DNA of 64,000 nt, taken from contig NZ_JZWV01000003.1 of NCBI RefSeq assembly GCF_000966975.1, positions 1 to 64,000 of the forward strand, read 5' to 3'. The notes under the pieces are model-generated. The model searched no databases. It was not told the origin of the DNA and saw only the letters and a program-made list of their open reading frames with translations. Position 1 is the stretch's first letter; each line of letters begins with the position of its first letter. The position numbers were made by a program, and so were the translations under genes. Below are positions 51,591-61,987 of the stretch, one piece after another. Source of the DNA: Streptomyces katrae. GTDB lineage: Bacteria > Actinomycetota > Actinomycetes > Streptomycetales > Streptomycetaceae.

Positions 51591-52613
51591 ATGCTTATCG
51601 CTCAGCGTCCTTCGCTGACCGAAGAGGTCGTCGACGAGTACCGCTCGCGGTTCGTGATCGAGCCGCTGGAGCCGGGCTTCGGCTACACCCTCGGCAACTC
51701 CCTGCGCCGTACCCTCCTGTCCTCCATCCCGGGTGCCGCTGTCACCAGCATCCGCGTGGACGGCGTCCTGCACGAGTTCACCACCGTGCCGGGCGTCAAG
51801 GAAGACGTCACGGACATCATCCTCAACATCAAGCAGCTGGTCGTCTCCTCGGAGCACGACGAGCCGGTCGTGATGTACCTGCGCAAGCAGGGTCCCGGCC
51901 TGGTCACCGCTGCCGACATCGCGCCCCCGGCCGGTGTCGAGGTGCACAACCCGGACCTGGTCCTCGCCACGCTCAACGGCAAGGGCAAGCTGGAGATGGA
52001 GCTGACCGTCGAGCGCGGTCGCGGCTACGTCTCCGCCGTCCAGAACAAGCAGGCGGGCCAGGAGATCGGCCGTATCCCGGTCGACTCCATCTACTCGCCG
52101 GTTCTGAAGGTCACCTACAAGGTCGAGGCGACCCGAGTCGAGCAGCGCACCGACTTCGACAAGCTGATCGTCGACGTCGAGACCAAGCAGGCCATGCGCC
52201 CGCGCGACGCCATGGCGTCCGCCGGCAAGACCCTGGTCGAGCTGTTCGGTCTGGCCCGCGAGCTCAACATCGACGCCGAGGGCATCGACATGGGCCCGTC
52301 CCCGACGGACGCCGCCCTGGCCGCCGACCTGGCGCTGCCGATCGAGGAGCTCGAGCTCACCGTTCGGTCGTACAACTGCCTCAAGCGCGAGGGCATCCAC
52401 TCCGTGGGTGAGCTCGTCGCCCGCTCCGAGGCCGACCTGCTCGACATCCGCAACTTCGGTGCGAAGTCGATCGACGAGGTCAAGGCGAAGCTCGCCGGCA
52501 TGGGCCTGGCCCTCAAGGACAGCCCGCCCGGGTTCGACCCGACCGCCGCCGCCGACGCCTTCGGCGCGGACGACGACGCCGACGCCGGCTTCGTCGAGAC
52601 CGAGCAGTACTAA
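51591..52613 (+). CDS. rpoA: DNA-directed RNA polymerase alpha subunit
   Basis: 340 residues. N-terminal dimerisation domain with [20 protein letters not shown] and the C-terminal DNA/activator-binding domain with [20 protein letters not shown]. The acidic C-terminal tail is usual for streptomycetes. Confidence 0.98.
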   Translation: MLIAQRPSLTEEVVDEYRSRFVIEPLEPGFGYTLGNSLRRTLLSSIPGAAVTSIRVDGVLHEFTTVPGVKEDVTDIILNIKQLVVSSEHDEPVVMYLRKQGPGLVTAADIAPPAGVEVHNPDLVLATLNGKGKLEMELTVERGRGYVSAVQNKQAGQEIGRIPVDSIYSPVLKVTYKVEATRVEQRTDFDKLIVDVETKQAMRPRDAMASAGKTLVELFGLARELNIDAEGIDMGPSPTDAALAADLALPIEELELTVRSYNCLKREGIHSVGELVARSEADLLDIRNFGAKSIDEVKAKLAGMGLALKDSPPGFDPTAAADAFGADDDADAGFVETEQY

Positions 52614-52621
52614 GAAATGAC

Positions 52622-52648
52622 TTCCCCGGGGCATCCGCCCCGGGGGAA
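52622..52648 (+). other. Hairpin between rpoA and rplQ
   Basis: TTCCCCGGGGC pairs with GCCCCGGGGGAA (one bulged G) around loop ATCC, nine bases after the rpoA stop. Confidence 0.5.
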
Positions 52649-52695
52649 CTGACACCGGTACCTGACACGGCCGGTGCAGATATGAAGGAGTAACA

Positions 52696-53163
52696 ATGCC
52701 GCGTCCCGCAAAGGGTGCCCGCCTGGGCGGCTCCGCCGCGCACGAGAAGCACCTCCTCGCGAACCTCGCGAAGGCCCTCTTCGAGCACGGCCGCATCACC
52801 ACCACCGAGGCCAAGGCCCGCCGCCTGCGTCCCTACGCCGAGCGTCTGGTCACCAAGGCCAAGAAGGGCGACATCCACAACCGTCGCCTGGTGCTGCAGA
52901 CGATCACGGACAAGAGCATCGTGCACACGCTGTTCACCGAGATCGCCCCGCGCTACGAGAACCGCCCCGGTGGTTACACGCGCATCACCAAGATCGGCAA
53001 CCGTCGTGGCGACAACGCCCCGATGGCCGTGATCGAGCTGGTCGAGGCCCTCACGGTCGCCCAGCAGGCCACCGGCGAGGCCGAGGCCGCCACCAAGCGC
53101 GCCGTGAAGGAGGCCGAGGCTGCCGCCGAGGCTCCCGCCGCCGAGGAGACCAAGGAGGCCTGA
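52696..53163 (+). CDS. rplQ: 50S ribosomal protein L17
   Basis: 155 residues, [20 protein letters not shown] onward, with a streptomycete Ala/Glu-rich C-terminal tail. AAGGAG precedes the ATG. Ends the alpha operon. Confidence 0.98.
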   Translation: MPRPAKGARLGGSAAHEKHLLANLAKALFEHGRITTTEAKARRLRPYAERLVTKAKKGDIHNRRLVLQTITDKSIVHTLFTEIAPRYENRPGGYTRITKIGNRRGDNAPMAVIELVEALTVAQQATGEAEAATKRAVKEAEAAAEAPAAEETKEA

Positions 53164-53195
53164 TCCCCCGGGATCACGCTTGCTTGATCGGCTCT

Positions 53196-53230
53196 GAACG
53201 GGCCCGCCCCTTCCCGGGGCGGGCCCGTTC
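53196..53230 (+). terminator. Terminator after rplQ
   Basis: A perfect 15-bp stem GAACGGGCCCGCCCC / GGGGCGGGCCCGTTC with a five-base loop. Confidence 0.85.
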
Positions 53231-53262
53231 TGCATTTCTGTGCGTCTGAGAGGATCTGTCAC

Positions 53263-54114
53263 GTGAGTGACGAGGTGGAGCCCGGGCACGTCCGGGTACG
53301 GCTGGACCTGTCGTACGACGGCAAGGACTTCTCCGGCTGGGCGAAGCAGCGGACGCTGCGGACCGTCCAGGGCGAGCTGGAATCGGCCCTGAAGACCGTG
53401 ATGCGGCTGCCCGAGCCGGTGGAGCTGACCGTCGCCGGCCGCACCGACGCCGGTGTGCACGCCCGTGGGCAGGTCGCGCAGTTCGACATCGCGGAGGAGG
53501 TGTGGGCCGAGCACGGCAGCCTGCTGCTGCGCCGCCTCGCCGGCCGCCTCCCGCACGACATCCGGGTGTGGAAGGTCGCCGAGGCCCCCGAGGGCTTCAA
53601 TGCGCGGTTCTCCGCGATCTGGCGCCGCTACGCCTACCGCGTCGGCGACCACCAGGGCGGGGTGGACCCGCTGCGCCGCGGGCACGTGCTGTGGCACCAG
53701 TGGCCGCTGGACGTGGACGCCATGAACGAGGCCTCCCGCGCCCTGCTCGGCGAGCACGACTTCGCCGCGTACTGCAAGAAGCGCGAGGGCGCCACGACCA
53801 TCCGCACCCTCCAGGAGCTCAGCTGGGTGCGGGCCGAGGACGGCATCGTGACGGCGACGGTCCGCGCCGACGCCTTCTGCCACAACATGGTCCGCTCCCT
53901 GGTCGGCGCCCTGCTGCACGTCGGTGACGGACACCGGCCCGTCGAGTGGCCCGGCCAGGTCCTGGCCGCGGCCGTACGGGACTCCTCGGTGCACGTGGTC
54001 AAGCCGCACGGGCTGACCCTGGAGGAGGTCGGCTACCCGGCGGACGAGCTGCTGGCCGCCCGCAGCAAGGAGGCGCGGAACATGCGCACCCTGCCGGGGA
54101 AGGGCTGCTGCTAG
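53263..54114 (+). CDS. truA: tRNA pseudouridine(38-40) synthase TruA
   Basis: 283 residues; isomerises U38-U40 in the tRNA anticodon arm. Catalytic Asp in [18 protein letters not shown]; later [10 protein letters not shown] and [19 protein letters not shown] start with GAGAGGA eight bases upstream. Confidence 0.97.
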   Translation: MSDEVEPGHVRVRLDLSYDGKDFSGWAKQRTLRTVQGELESALKTVMRLPEPVELTVAGRTDAGVHARGQVAQFDIAEEVWAEHGSLLLRRLAGRLPHDIRVWKVAEAPEGFNARFSAIWRRYAYRVGDHQGGVDPLRRGHVLWHQWPLDVDAMNEASRALLGEHDFAAYCKKREGATTIRTLQELSWVRAEDGIVTATVRADAFCHNMVRSLVGALLHVGDGHRPVEWPGQVLAAAVRDSSVHVVKPHGLTLEEVGYPADELLAARSKEARNMRTLPGKGCC

Positions 54115-54164
54115 GCGCGTATTCCGTTTGGGTCCGGCGCCGCCGGACCTGGAGAATGCCCGGC

Positions 54165-55784
54165 ATGGGACATCTCGAAGCCAGCCACCTGGAGTACTAC
54201 CTGCCCGACGGACGGGTGCTGCTCCCCGACGTCTCCTTCCGGGTGGGGGAGGGGGCGGTGGTGGCCCTCGTGGGGGCCAACGGCGCCGGCAAGACCACCC
54301 TGCTGAAGCTGATCTCCGGTGAGCTCCAGCCGCACGGCGGCGGGGTCACCATCGGCGGTGGCCTCGGCGTGATGTCCCAGTTCGTGGGCTCGGTGCGGGA
54401 CGAGTCGACCGTACGGGACCTGCTGGTCTCGGTGTCCCAGCCGCGGATCCGGGAGGCGGCGAAGGCCGTGGACCGGGCCGAGGAGCTGATCCTCACCGTG
54501 GACGACGAGGCCGCGCAGATGGCCTACGCCCAGGCCCTCAGCGACTGGGCCGACGTCCAGGGCTACGAGGCGGAGACGCTCTGGGACGTCTGCACGATGG
54601 CCGCGCTGGCCATCCCGTACGACCAGGCGCAGTTCCGCCAGGTGCGCACGCTCTCCGGCGGTGAGCAGAAGCGGCTCGTGCTGGAGGCGCTTCTGCGCGG
54701 GCCGGACGAGGTGCTGCTGCTCGACGAGCCGGACAACTACCTGGACGTCCCGGGCAAGCGGTGGCTGGAGGAGCAGCTGCGGGCCACCCGCAAGACGGTG
54801 CTGTTCGTCTCCCACGACCGGGAGCTGCTCACCCAGGCCGCCGAGAAGATCATCAGCCTGGAGGCGAGCCCGATGGGCTCCGACGTCTGGGTGCACGGCG
54901 CCGGCTTCGGCACGTACCACGAGGCCCGCAAGGAGCGTTTCGCCCGCTTCGAGGAGCTCAAGCGGCGCTGGGACGAGGAGCACGCCCGGCTGAAGGCCCT
55001 GGTGCTGCGGCTGCGCAACCAGGCGGCGAGCAGCCCCGACATGGCCTCGCGGTACCACGCGATGCAGACCCGCTTCAAGAAGTTCGAGGAGGCGGGTCCG
55101 CCGCCGGAGCCGCCGCGGGAGCAGGACATCAAGATGCGGCTCAAGGGCGGCCGTACGGGCGTGCGCGCGCTGACGGTGGAGAACCTGGAGCTGACCGGGC
55201 TGATGAAACCGTTCTCCCTGGAGGTCTTCTACGGGGAGCGGGTCGCGGTGCTGGGCTCGAACGGCTCCGGCAAGTCGCACTTCCTGCGGCTGCTGGCGGG
55301 GGAGGACGTCAAGCACACCGGTGTCTGGAAGCTGGGCGCGCGGGTGGTTCCCGGCCATTTCGCGCAGACCCACGCCCATCCGGAGCTGTTCGGCCGGACC
55401 CTCGTGGACATCCTGTGGACGGAGGCGGCCAAGCCCCTGGGCCAGGCGATGGGGGCCCTGCGCCGCTACGAGCTGGAGCGGCAGGCGGAGCAGCCGTTCG
55501 AGCGGCTCTCGGGCGGCCAGCAGGCGCGGTTCCAGATCCTGCTGCTGGAACTGGCCGGGACGACGGCGCTGCTGCTGGACGAGCCGACCGACAACCTCGA
55601 CCTGGAGTCGGCGGAGGCCCTGCAGGACGGTCTGGAGTCGTACGAGGGCACGGTGCTGTGCGTGACGCACGACCGCTGGTTCGCGCGCACGTTTGACCGT
55701 TATTTGGTCTTCGGTTCAGACGGTGTTGTACGGGAGACCCAGGAGCCCGTGTGGGACGAACGTAGGGTCGACCGGAAGCGCTAG
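54165..55784 (+). CDS. ABC-F family ATPase (ribosome-associated, no membrane domain)
   Basis: 539 residues with two ABC domains and no membrane helices. Domain 1: Walker A GANGAGKTTL, signature LSGGEQKRLVLE, Walker B VLLLDEPDNYLD. Domain 2: Walker A GSNGSGKSHF, signature LSGGQQARFQ, Walker B ALLLDEPTDNLD. The linker between them (about 250-340) is charged and helical, the part that enters the ribosome E site in ABC-F proteins. These act as translation factors or protect ribosomes from antibiotics; which applies here cannot be told. ATG 54165 is used (GGAG ten bases upstream); ATG 54156 is possible. Confidence 0.88.
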   Translation: MGHLEASHLEYYLPDGRVLLPDVSFRVGEGAVVALVGANGAGKTTLLKLISGELQPHGGGVTIGGGLGVMSQFVGSVRDESTVRDLLVSVSQPRIREAAKAVDRAEELILTVDDEAAQMAYAQALSDWADVQGYEAETLWDVCTMAALAIPYDQAQFRQVRTLSGGEQKRLVLEALLRGPDEVLLLDEPDNYLDVPGKRWLEEQLRATRKTVLFVSHDRELLTQAAEKIISLEASPMGSDVWVHGAGFGTYHEARKERFARFEELKRRWDEEHARLKALVLRLRNQAASSPDMASRYHAMQTRFKKFEEAGPPPEPPREQDIKMRLKGGRTGVRALTVENLELTGLMKPFSLEVFYGERVAVLGSNGSGKSHFLRLLAGEDVKHTGVWKLGARVVPGHFAQTHAHPELFGRTLVDILWTEAAKPLGQAMGALRRYELERQAEQPFERLSGGQQARFQILLLELAGTTALLLDEPTDNLDLESAEALQDGLESYEGTVLCVTHDRWFARTFDRYLVFGSDGVVRETQEPVWDERRVDRKR

Positions 55785-55850
55785 GGGGCCGACCTCCCCC
55801 GCGCGGGTCGACGGGGAGGCGTCGTGGGGCTGCGGCCTAGCATCTGGCTC

Positions 55851-57125
55851 ATGCGCATCTGGCTGACGGGGAGTGGCCGGCCGGTCACGGGGGACCGGCT
55901 GGTGTCCTGGCTGCTCCGGCCCGCGCCGCGGTCCTGGCGGGTGGTGGCGCTGGTGGCGCTGGTGACCGTGTCGGTGTCGACGAGCCTGCGGGCGAACTGG
56001 GGCTCGGACAACGCGTTCGTGGTCAAGGCGGCGGACGCGCTGCTGGAGGGGGTCTCCCCGTACGAGGACAAGCGCTTCCTGTACCTGCCCAGTGCCGTGC
56101 TCGTGGCGGTGCCGGAGGCGCTGGTGCCCACGGGGCTGCTGCGCTGGCTGCTGCCGGCGGGGATCTCGGGGCTGGTGGCCCTCGGGTGGTGGGCGTCGCT
56201 GCGGCTGTTCTCGGTGCCGGTGCGCTCGCGGTTCGCGGTCGCCGGGCTGGGGCTGCTGGGGACGGTGTACAAGCCGTACCTGAACCTGGTGCTGATCGGG
56301 AACTGGACGGCGGTCTCGGCGGCGGCCCTGCCGGTGGCGCTGCTGCTGGCGCACCGCCGGTCCTGGGTGGCCGCGGGGCTGGTGGTGGGGCTGGCGATCG
56401 CCTGCAGGCCGATGCTGGTGCCGGCCGGGCTGCTGTTCGTGCTGGCCCGGCGGTGGCGGGGGCTGGCGGTGGCGGTGGCCGTGCCGGCGGGGCTGTCGCT
56501 GGCGGGGGCGCTGCTGATGCCGAGCCCGACGCTGTTCTTCACCAAGACGCTGCCGTTCCTGTTCCAGGGGCAGGACGCGTACGCGCTGCCCTGGGACGCC
56601 TCGCCGATCGCGGTGCTGCCCCGGCTGGGGGTGCCGCAGGCGGTGGCGGTGACGGTCGCCTTCGCGGGGGCCGGGGCCGTGCTGTGGGGGGCCTGGCGGC
56701 GCTGGCACCGGCCGGATTCCGCCGAGGTGGACGGGGGAGAGCTGAGGCTGGCGGAGACGGCCTGCATGGTGATGCTCGCCGCATTCCTGGTCTCCCGTCC
56801 CTCCTTCGACCACTACCTGCTGGTGGTGCTGCCGCTGCTGCTGGCGTCGGGGGTGCGGCCGGGCTCGATGCCCCGCTCGCCCTGGTTCTGGCTGGCGCTG
56901 ACGCCCCAGCTGGCGCTGGTCCCGTGGCCCTCGGAGCTGGCCCACAAGAGGCGTGCGTTCAAGGACGCGGCGACCCTGTGCGGGCTCGCGTATCTGCTGG
57001 GGCGTCGTGCACTGCCCTCCGGTCGGGTTATTCTGATCCCAGTAACAACTGCGGGGTCCCCACCCAGGACCGAACCGGAGTGCGCCGCGACGCCAGCAGA
57101 ATCGGCATCGCGGACCGCGTTTTGA
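55851..57125 (+). CDS. GT87-type (DUF2029) membrane glycosyltransferase
   Basis: 424 residues with about ten hydrophobic helices. The first external loop has NWGSDNAFVVKAADALLEGV, with an Asp-containing motif typical of GT-C polyprenyl-phosphate-mannose transferases, followed by SPYEDKRFLYLPSAVLVAVP. It probably transfers a lipid-linked sugar at the outer face of the membrane; the acceptor is unknown. ATG 55851 is seven bases after TAGCAT, so a leaderless start is possible; GTG 55824 is open in frame. The rplM promoter overlaps its stop codon. Confidence 0.75.
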   Translation: MRIWLTGSGRPVTGDRLVSWLLRPAPRSWRVVALVALVTVSVSTSLRANWGSDNAFVVKAADALLEGVSPYEDKRFLYLPSAVLVAVPEALVPTGLLRWLLPAGISGLVALGWWASLRLFSVPVRSRFAVAGLGLLGTVYKPYLNLVLIGNWTAVSAAALPVALLLAHRRSWVAAGLVVGLAIACRPMLVPAGLLFVLARRWRGLAVAVAVPAGLSLAGALLMPSPTLFFTKTLPFLFQGQDAYALPWDASPIAVLPRLGVPQAVAVTVAFAGAGAVLWGAWRRWHRPDSAEVDGGELRLAETACMVMLAAFLVSRPSFDHYLLVVLPLLLASGVRPGSMPRSPWFWLALTPQLALVPWPSELAHKRRAFKDAATLCGLAYLLGRRALPSGRVILIPVTTAGSPPRTEPECAATPAESASRTAF

Positions 57126-57151
57126 CCCGTACGGGTCTGAATGGGTATCCT
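57122..57151 (+). promoter_or_regulatory. Promoter of rplM-rpsI
   Basis: TTGACC (57122-57127) and TATCCT (57146-57151) with an 18-bp spacer. The -35 box contains the TGA stop of the preceding gene. Confidence 0.7.
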
Positions 57152-57157
57152 GCTGGT

Positions 57158-57361
57158 TTGTTATGCGTATTGGCTTTCTCATTCTCACGTGAAAGGGCCT
57201 TACGCCGGTCCACCGGACCGATGACCAGCGGTTTTCACTCGGGTGCGTCCCCGATGTGAACGAGGGCTGTCGTGATCGTCCGTGGTGACCCTGTCAGGAC
57301 CCTTCCCTCAGGGCCAGCGCCCTATGGGATGACCCACCACTGAAGAAGCGAAGGCATACGC
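57158..57361 (+). promoter_or_regulatory. rplM leader
   Basis: About 200 nt without a gene. CGGTCC-ACC-GGACCG at 57206-57220 is the clearest hairpin. Several bacteria carry L13 leader RNAs here; whether this is one was not tested. Confidence 0.4.
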
Positions 57362-57805
57362 GTGCGTACGTACAGCCCCAAGCCCGGCGACATCTCGCGC
57401 CAGTGGCTCGTCATCGACGCCCAGGACGTCGTCCTCGGCCGTCTGGCGACCCAGGCCGCTGCCCTCCTCAAGGGCAAGCACAAGCCGACCTACGCCCCCC
57501 ACATGGACATGGGCGACTTCGTCATCGTCATCAACGCCGACAAGGTCCACCTGTCCGGCAACAAGGCCTCCCAGAAGATGGCCTACCGCCACTCCGGCTT
57601 CCCGGGCGGTCTGCGCTCCGTGCGTTACGACGACCTGCTGGCGAACAACCCGGAGAAGGCCGTCGAGAAGGCCGTCAAGGGCATGCTCCCCAAGAACTCC
57701 CTGGGCCGTCAGATGCTCTCGAAGCTGAAGGTCTACTCGGGCGACCAGCACCCGCACGCTGCCCAGCAGCCGGTGCCGTTCGAGATCACCCAGGTCGCGC
57801 AGTAG
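57362..57805 (+). CDS. rplM: 50S ribosomal protein L13
   Basis: 147 residues, (M)[20 protein letters not shown] onward; early assembly protein. Signature [23 protein letters not shown] start. Confidence 0.98.
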   Translation: MRTYSPKPGDISRQWLVIDAQDVVLGRLATQAAALLKGKHKPTYAPHMDMGDFVIVINADKVHLSGNKASQKMAYRHSGFPGGLRSVRYDDLLANNPEKAVEKAVKGMLPKNSLGRQMLSKLKVYSGDQHPHAAQQPVPFEITQVAQ

Positions 57806-57846
57806 TTCCGGCCACCCCCTAAACACAGAGAATTCTGAGGAGCATC

Positions 57847-58362
57847 GTGGCCGAGACCACCGCTGAGACCCCCGTCGACGAGTTCGAGGGCGTCGAGGAG
57901 TACACCACCGAGTCGGACGTCGTCGTCGAGGGCGACTACACCTCCGAGTCCCTTGCCGGTCGCTTCGGCGACCCCCAGCCGGCCGCCGGCCTGGGCCGTC
58001 GCAAGAACGCCATCGCCCGCGTCCGGATCGTTCCGGGCACCGGCAAGTGGAAGATCAACGGTCGCACCCTTGAGGACTACTTCCCCAACAAGGTGCACCA
58101 GCAGGAAGTCAACGAGCCCTTCAAGCTCCTCGAGCTTGACGGCCGCTACGACGTCATCGCCCGCATCTCGGGTGGCGGCGTCTCTGGTCAGGCCGGCGCC
58201 CTGCGCCTCGGCGTGGCCCGCGCGCTGAACGAGGCGGACGTGGACAACAACCGCCCGGCGCTGAAGAAGGCCGGCTTCCTCTCCCGCGACGACCGTGCGG
58301 TCGAGCGCAAGAAGGCCGGTCTCAAGAAGGCCCGTAAGGCTCCGCAGTACAGCAAGCGTTAA
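57847..58362 (+). CDS. rpsI: 30S ribosomal protein S9
   Basis: 171 residues. Residues 1 to about 45 are an acidic extension absent from E. coli S9; the core starts [20 protein letters not shown] and the C-terminal tail [10 protein letters not shown] reaches P-site tRNA. GTG after GAGGAGC. Confidence 0.98.
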   Translation: MAETTAETPVDEFEGVEEYTTESDVVVEGDYTSESLAGRFGDPQPAAGLGRRKNAIARVRIVPGTGKWKINGRTLEDYFPNKVHQQEVNEPFKLLELDGRYDVIARISGGGVSGQAGALRLGVARALNEADVDNNRPALKKAGFLSRDDRAVERKKAGLKKARKAPQYSKR

Positions 58363-58381
58363 TCTGCGCCTGCTGTTCAGC

Positions 58382-58430
58382 AACGAAACCGCCCCGGCAG
58401 CACTCTCTGTGCTGTCGGGGCGGTTCGTTT
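58382..58430 (+). terminator. Terminator after rpsI
   Basis: A long hairpin: AACGAAACCGCCCCGG with inner CAGCA pairs with TGCTG and CGGGGCGGTTCGTT, followed by TTA. Confidence 0.85.
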
Positions 58431-58498
58431 ACCGCCAAAAGCGGCAAACAACTGTCACTAGCGGTCACCAAGCGAAGCGTGAACTCGGGAGGACAACA

Positions 58499-59857
58499 GT
58501 GGGACGACTCTTCGGGACGGACGGTGTACGAGGCGTCGCCAACGCGGATCTGACGGCTGAGCTCGCGCTCGGCCTCTCCGTGGCGGCCGCGCACGTACTG
58601 GCCGAGGCGGGCACCTTCGCGGGCCACCGCCCCACGGCCGTGGTCGGCCGTGACCCCCGCGCATCGGGCGAGTTCCTGGAGGCCGCGGTCGTCGCGGGCC
58701 TCGCCAGCGCCGGCGTGGACGTCCTGCGCGTCGGTGTGCTGCCCACCCCCGCGGTGGCGTATCTCACCGGTGCGCTGGGCGCCGACCTCGGCGTGATGCT
58801 CTCCGCGAGCCACAACGCCATGCCCGACAACGGCATCAAGTTCTTCGCGCGCGGCGGCCACAAACTCGCCGACGAGCTCGAGGACAAGATCGAGGCCGTC
58901 TACGAGGAGCACCGCACCGGCGCTCCCTGGGACCGGCCCACCGGCTCCGGCGTCGGCCGGGTCTCGGACTACGACGAGGGCTTCGACAAGTACGTCGCCC
59001 ACCTGATCGGCGTCCTGCCCAACCGCCTCGACGGCCTGAAGATCGTCCTGGACGAGGCCCACGGCGCGGCCGCCCGCGTCTCCCCGGAGGCCTTCACCCG
59101 GGCGGGCGCCGAGATCGTCACCATCGGCGCCGAGCCCGACGGCCTGAACATCAACGACGGCTGCGGCTCCACCCACCTCGACCTGCTCAAGAGCGCCGTG
59201 GTCGAGCACGGGGCGGCCCTCGGCATCGCCCACGACGGGGACGCCGACCGCTGCCTCGCCGTGGACGCCGACGGCAACGAGATCGACGGCGACCAGATCC
59301 TCGCGGTGCTCGCCCTCGCCATGCGCGAGGCCGGGCAGCTGCGCGAGAACACCGTCGTCGCCACCGTCATGTCGAACCTGGGCTTCAAGCTGGCCATGGA
59401 GGCCGAGGGCGTCCAGCTCGTCCAGACCGCCGTCGGCGACCGGTACGTCCTGGAGTCGATGAAGGAGCACGGGTACGCGCTGGGCGGCGAGCAGTCCGGC
59501 CACGTGATCATCCTCGACCACGCCACCACCGGCGACGGCACCCTCACCGGCCTCATGCTGGCCGCCCGGGTCGCCGCCACCGGCCGCTCCCTGGCCGACC
59601 TCGCCGGGGTCATGACCCGGCTGCCGCAGGTCCTGATCAACGTCAAGGACGTCGACAAGTCCCGCGTCTCCACCTCCGCCGAGCTGGCGGCGGCCGTCAC
59701 CGAGGCGGAGCGGGAGCTCGGGTCCACCGGACGGGTGCTGCTGCGCCCCTCGGGCACCGAGCCCCTCGTACGGGTGATGGTGGAGGCCGCCGACATCGAG
59801 CAGGCCCGCGCGGTCGCCGGGCGGCTCGCCGACGCGGTGAAGTCGGCCCTCGGCTAG
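58499..59857 (+). CDS. glmM: Phosphoglucosamine mutase
   Basis: 452 residues; converts glucosamine-6-P to glucosamine-1-P for UDP-GlcNAc. Starts (M)[19 protein letters not shown]; phosphoserine loop [15 protein letters not shown]; Mg site [11 protein letters not shown]; phosphate-binding [15 protein letters not shown] with GGGAGGA upstream. Works with GlmS, encoded at the window end. Confidence 0.98.
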   Translation: MGRLFGTDGVRGVANADLTAELALGLSVAAAHVLAEAGTFAGHRPTAVVGRDPRASGEFLEAAVVAGLASAGVDVLRVGVLPTPAVAYLTGALGADLGVMLSASHNAMPDNGIKFFARGGHKLADELEDKIEAVYEEHRTGAPWDRPTGSGVGRVSDYDEGFDKYVAHLIGVLPNRLDGLKIVLDEAHGAAARVSPEAFTRAGAEIVTIGAEPDGLNINDGCGSTHLDLLKSAVVEHGAALGIAHDGDADRCLAVDADGNEIDGDQILAVLALAMREAGQLRENTVVATVMSNLGFKLAMEAEGVQLVQTAVGDRYVLESMKEHGYALGGEQSGHVIILDHATTGDGTLTGLMLAARVAATGRSLADLAGVMTRLPQVLINVKDVDKSRVSTSAELAAAVTEAERELGSTGRVLLRPSGTEPLVRVMVEAADIEQARAVAGRLADAVKSALG

Positions 59858-59868
59858 GACATGGCCGG

Positions 59869-59908
59869 CCGCGGCCGCTCGGGGACTACTGCCCCGCAGC
59901 GGCCGCGG
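59869..59908. terminator. Bidirectional terminator between glmM and coaA
   Basis: CCGCGGCCGCT / AGCGGCCGCGG (perfect 11 bp) with an inner GGGG / CCCC helix, between convergent genes; GTTTT follows on the plus strand. Confidence 0.8.
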
Positions 59909-59916
59909 CGGTGTTT

Positions 59917-60939
59917 TCAGAGCTTGCGCAGGCTCAGCTTCGTGACCTTGTGGTCGGGGCCCTTGCGGACGACGAGGGTGGCGCGGCCGCGCGTGGGGGC
60001 CACGTTCTCCAGCAGGTTGGGCTTGTTGATGGTCCGCCACATCGTCTGCGCGTACTCCAGCGCCTCCTCCTCCGAGACCTGGGTGTACTTGCGGAAGTAG
60101 GAGAACGGGTTCTGGAACGCGGTCTCGCGCAGCTTCCGGAAGCGGTTGAGGTACCAGCGCTCGATGTCCTCGGGGCGGGCGTCCACGTACACGCTGAAGT
60201 CGAAGTAGTCGGCGAGGCCGACCCGGGTGCGGCCGTCCTTGCCGGGCAGGGCCGGCTGCAGGACGTTGAGCCCCTCGACGATGAGGATGTCCGGGCGGCG
60301 CACGACGAGCCGCTCGTCCGGGACGATGTCGTAGATCAGGTGCGAGTACACCGGGGCGGTGACCTCGTCCTTGCCGGCCTTGATGTCGGCGACGAACTTG
60401 GTGAGCGCCCGGCGGTCGTAGGACTCTGGGAAGCCCTTGCGGGAGGTCAGGCCGCGGCGCTGGAGCTCCTTCATCGGGTAGAGGAACCCGTCGGTGGTGA
60501 CCCGCTCGACGCGCGGGTGCTCGGGCCAGCGGGCCAGGAGGGCCTGGAGGAGACGGGCCACGGTGGACTTGCCGACGGCGACCGAGCCGGCGACGCCTAT
60601 GACGAACGGGGTGCCCTGCTGGGCCCCGTGCCCGTTGCCGCCCGCGTCACCGAGGAAGGTGTTCAGGGTGCCGCGCAGGTTGCTGGTGGCGCCGACGTAC
60701 AGGTTGAGCAGCCGGGAGAGCGGGAGGTAGACGTCCCGCACCTCGTCGAGGTCGATGACGTCGCCGAGGCCGCGCAGCCGCTCGACCTCCTCCGCCGTCA
60801 GCGGCAGCGGGGTCCGCTCGCGCAGGGCGCTCCACTCGGCCCGCGTGAGGTCGACGTAGGGCGAGGGCTCGGGCACCCGGCGGGGACCGGGACGCTCCGT
60901 TGCGTGCTCCGGCGTACAGCGCGTCGGCGATGTGATCAC
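59917..60939 (-). CDS. coaA: Pantothenate kinase, type I
   Basis: 340 residues; first step of coenzyme A synthesis. P-loop [20 protein letters not shown], then [20 protein letters not shown] and the C-terminal [23 protein letters not shown] 60939 gives (M)[16 protein letters not shown] 60948 three codons earlier is also possible. Neither has a strong Shine-Dalgarno. Confidence 0.95.
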   Translation of the reverse strand: MITSPTRCTPEHATERPGPRRVPEPSPYVDLTRAEWSALRERTPLPLTAEEVERLRGLGDVIDLDEVRDVYLPLSRLLNLYVGATSNLRGTLNTFLGDAGGNGHGAQQGTPFVIGVAGSVAVGKSTVARLLQALLARWPEHPRVERVTTDGFLYPMKELQRRGLTSRKGFPESYDRRALTKFVADIKAGKDEVTAPVYSHLIYDIVPDERLVVRRPDILIVEGLNVLQPALPGKDGRTRVGLADYFDFSVYVDARPEDIERWYLNRFRKLRETAFQNPFSYFRKYTQVSEEEALEYAQTMWRTINKPNLLENVAPTRGRATLVVRKGPDHKVTKLSLRKL

Positions 60940-60948
60940 ACCGCCCAT

Positions 60949-61219
60949 TGTCGGGGCTCGGGGGCCCTCGTGGGTGGTGGGGTCGGTCACGTGGCGGGCC
61001 GGGCGGCGGGAACGCCCAGGTGGCGCGGCGGCGGCCGAGCGGGTCTCGATCGGAAGCCCGTCCTGTCTCGTGCCGATCACGATTTCCCGGTGTGACCAGG
61101 AAGATCCCGCGGATGTGCCATTAACACCGGTCACGTGATCGAGCAAGTCGTACATTGTTCGTCACCGCGACGTTGACCGGCGTCCCGCGGTGATCTGCTT
61201 CATGGGGGAGAGCTTTCAC
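60949..61219. other. Divergent intergenic region between coaA and the lipoprotein pair
   Basis: No gene is supported. It should contain both divergent promoters. TTGACC at 61173-61178 may be a -35 box for the plus-strand lipoproteins; no convincing -10 is paired with it. GGGGGAG at 61204-61210 is the lipoprotein Shine-Dalgarno. Confidence 0.4.
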
Positions 61220-61987
61220 GTGGGTACCACGTCCGTCCGCCGCGGCGTCCTGGCAGCGGCCGCCGTTTCCTTGTGCCTGCTGGCCACCGCATGCGACTCG
61301 GGGGGCTCCGCCGCGGCCGGCGGGGGGAGCGGGGAGGTGCGCACCGAGGCCGCGCCGGGGGGTACGGCGAAGTCGGCGGCGGCCCTGACCAGGATGCTGG
61401 TCGCCCCCGCGGACCTGCCGGAGTACACGGTGGAGGAGAAGTTCCGGAAGACCGGTCCGGAGCAGAAGGCCGAGACCGACAAGGCGGCCTGCGAACCGCT
61501 CGTCCGGGCGCAGGCGCGCATGCCGCTCGGCAAGGTGGGGGGCACCGCCGGCGTCGCCGTCCTCGGGAAGCCCGAACCGGCCCCCGCCGACGCGAGCGAG
61601 GACGAGAAGCTCGACGCGCTGCGCCAGAGCGCGGGGAGGAAGGGGACCACCGTCTTCCTGGACTCCTACGCCGGCAAGGGCGCCGAAGAGGCCTTCGCGG
61701 CGGTCAAGGGCGCCGTCACGGCCTGCGCGGGCGGCTACACGGCCTTCGGCGGGCCCAAGGCCGTCAGGGTCGAGCAGGTGCTGCCCGTCCCCCAGGACCC
61801 GGCCGGGGACGAGTCGCTGGCCTTCCGGCTGGTGCTGGGCATGGGGGACGGCCAGAAGACGAACGTGCAGTTCGTGTTCGTCCGCAAGGGTGATGTCCTG
61901 GCCACCTTCGAGGTGCTGAGCCTGCTCGGTGACGCCCCGCAGCCGCCCAAGGCGGTCGTCGAGGCTCAGTCCAAGAAGCTCGTATGA
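61220..61987 (+). CDS. Secreted lipoprotein of unknown function, first of a tandem pair
   Basis: 255 residues. MGTTSVRRGVLAAAAVSLCL is a signal peptide ending in LLATAC, so Cys at about 25 is the lipid anchor. The mature part begins with a Gly/Ser linker. The C-terminal half (TACAGGYTAFGGPKAV, VFVRKGDVLATFEVLS) matches the next protein. GTG 61220 is chosen because GGGGGAG lies nine bases upstream; ATG 61202 and 61190 are also in frame. The stop overlaps the next start (ATGA). Confidence 0.8.
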   Translation: MGTTSVRRGVLAAAAVSLCLLATACDSGGSAAAGGGSGEVRTEAAPGGTAKSAAALTRMLVAPADLPEYTVEEKFRKTGPEQKAETDKAACEPLVRAQARMPLGKVGGTAGVAVLGKPEPAPADASEDEKLDALRQSAGRKGTTVFLDSYAGKGAEEAFAAVKGAVTACAGGYTAFGGPKAVRVEQVLPVPQDPAGDESLAFRLVLGMGDGQKTNVQFVFVRKGDVLATFEVLSLLGDAPQPPKAVVEAQSKKLV

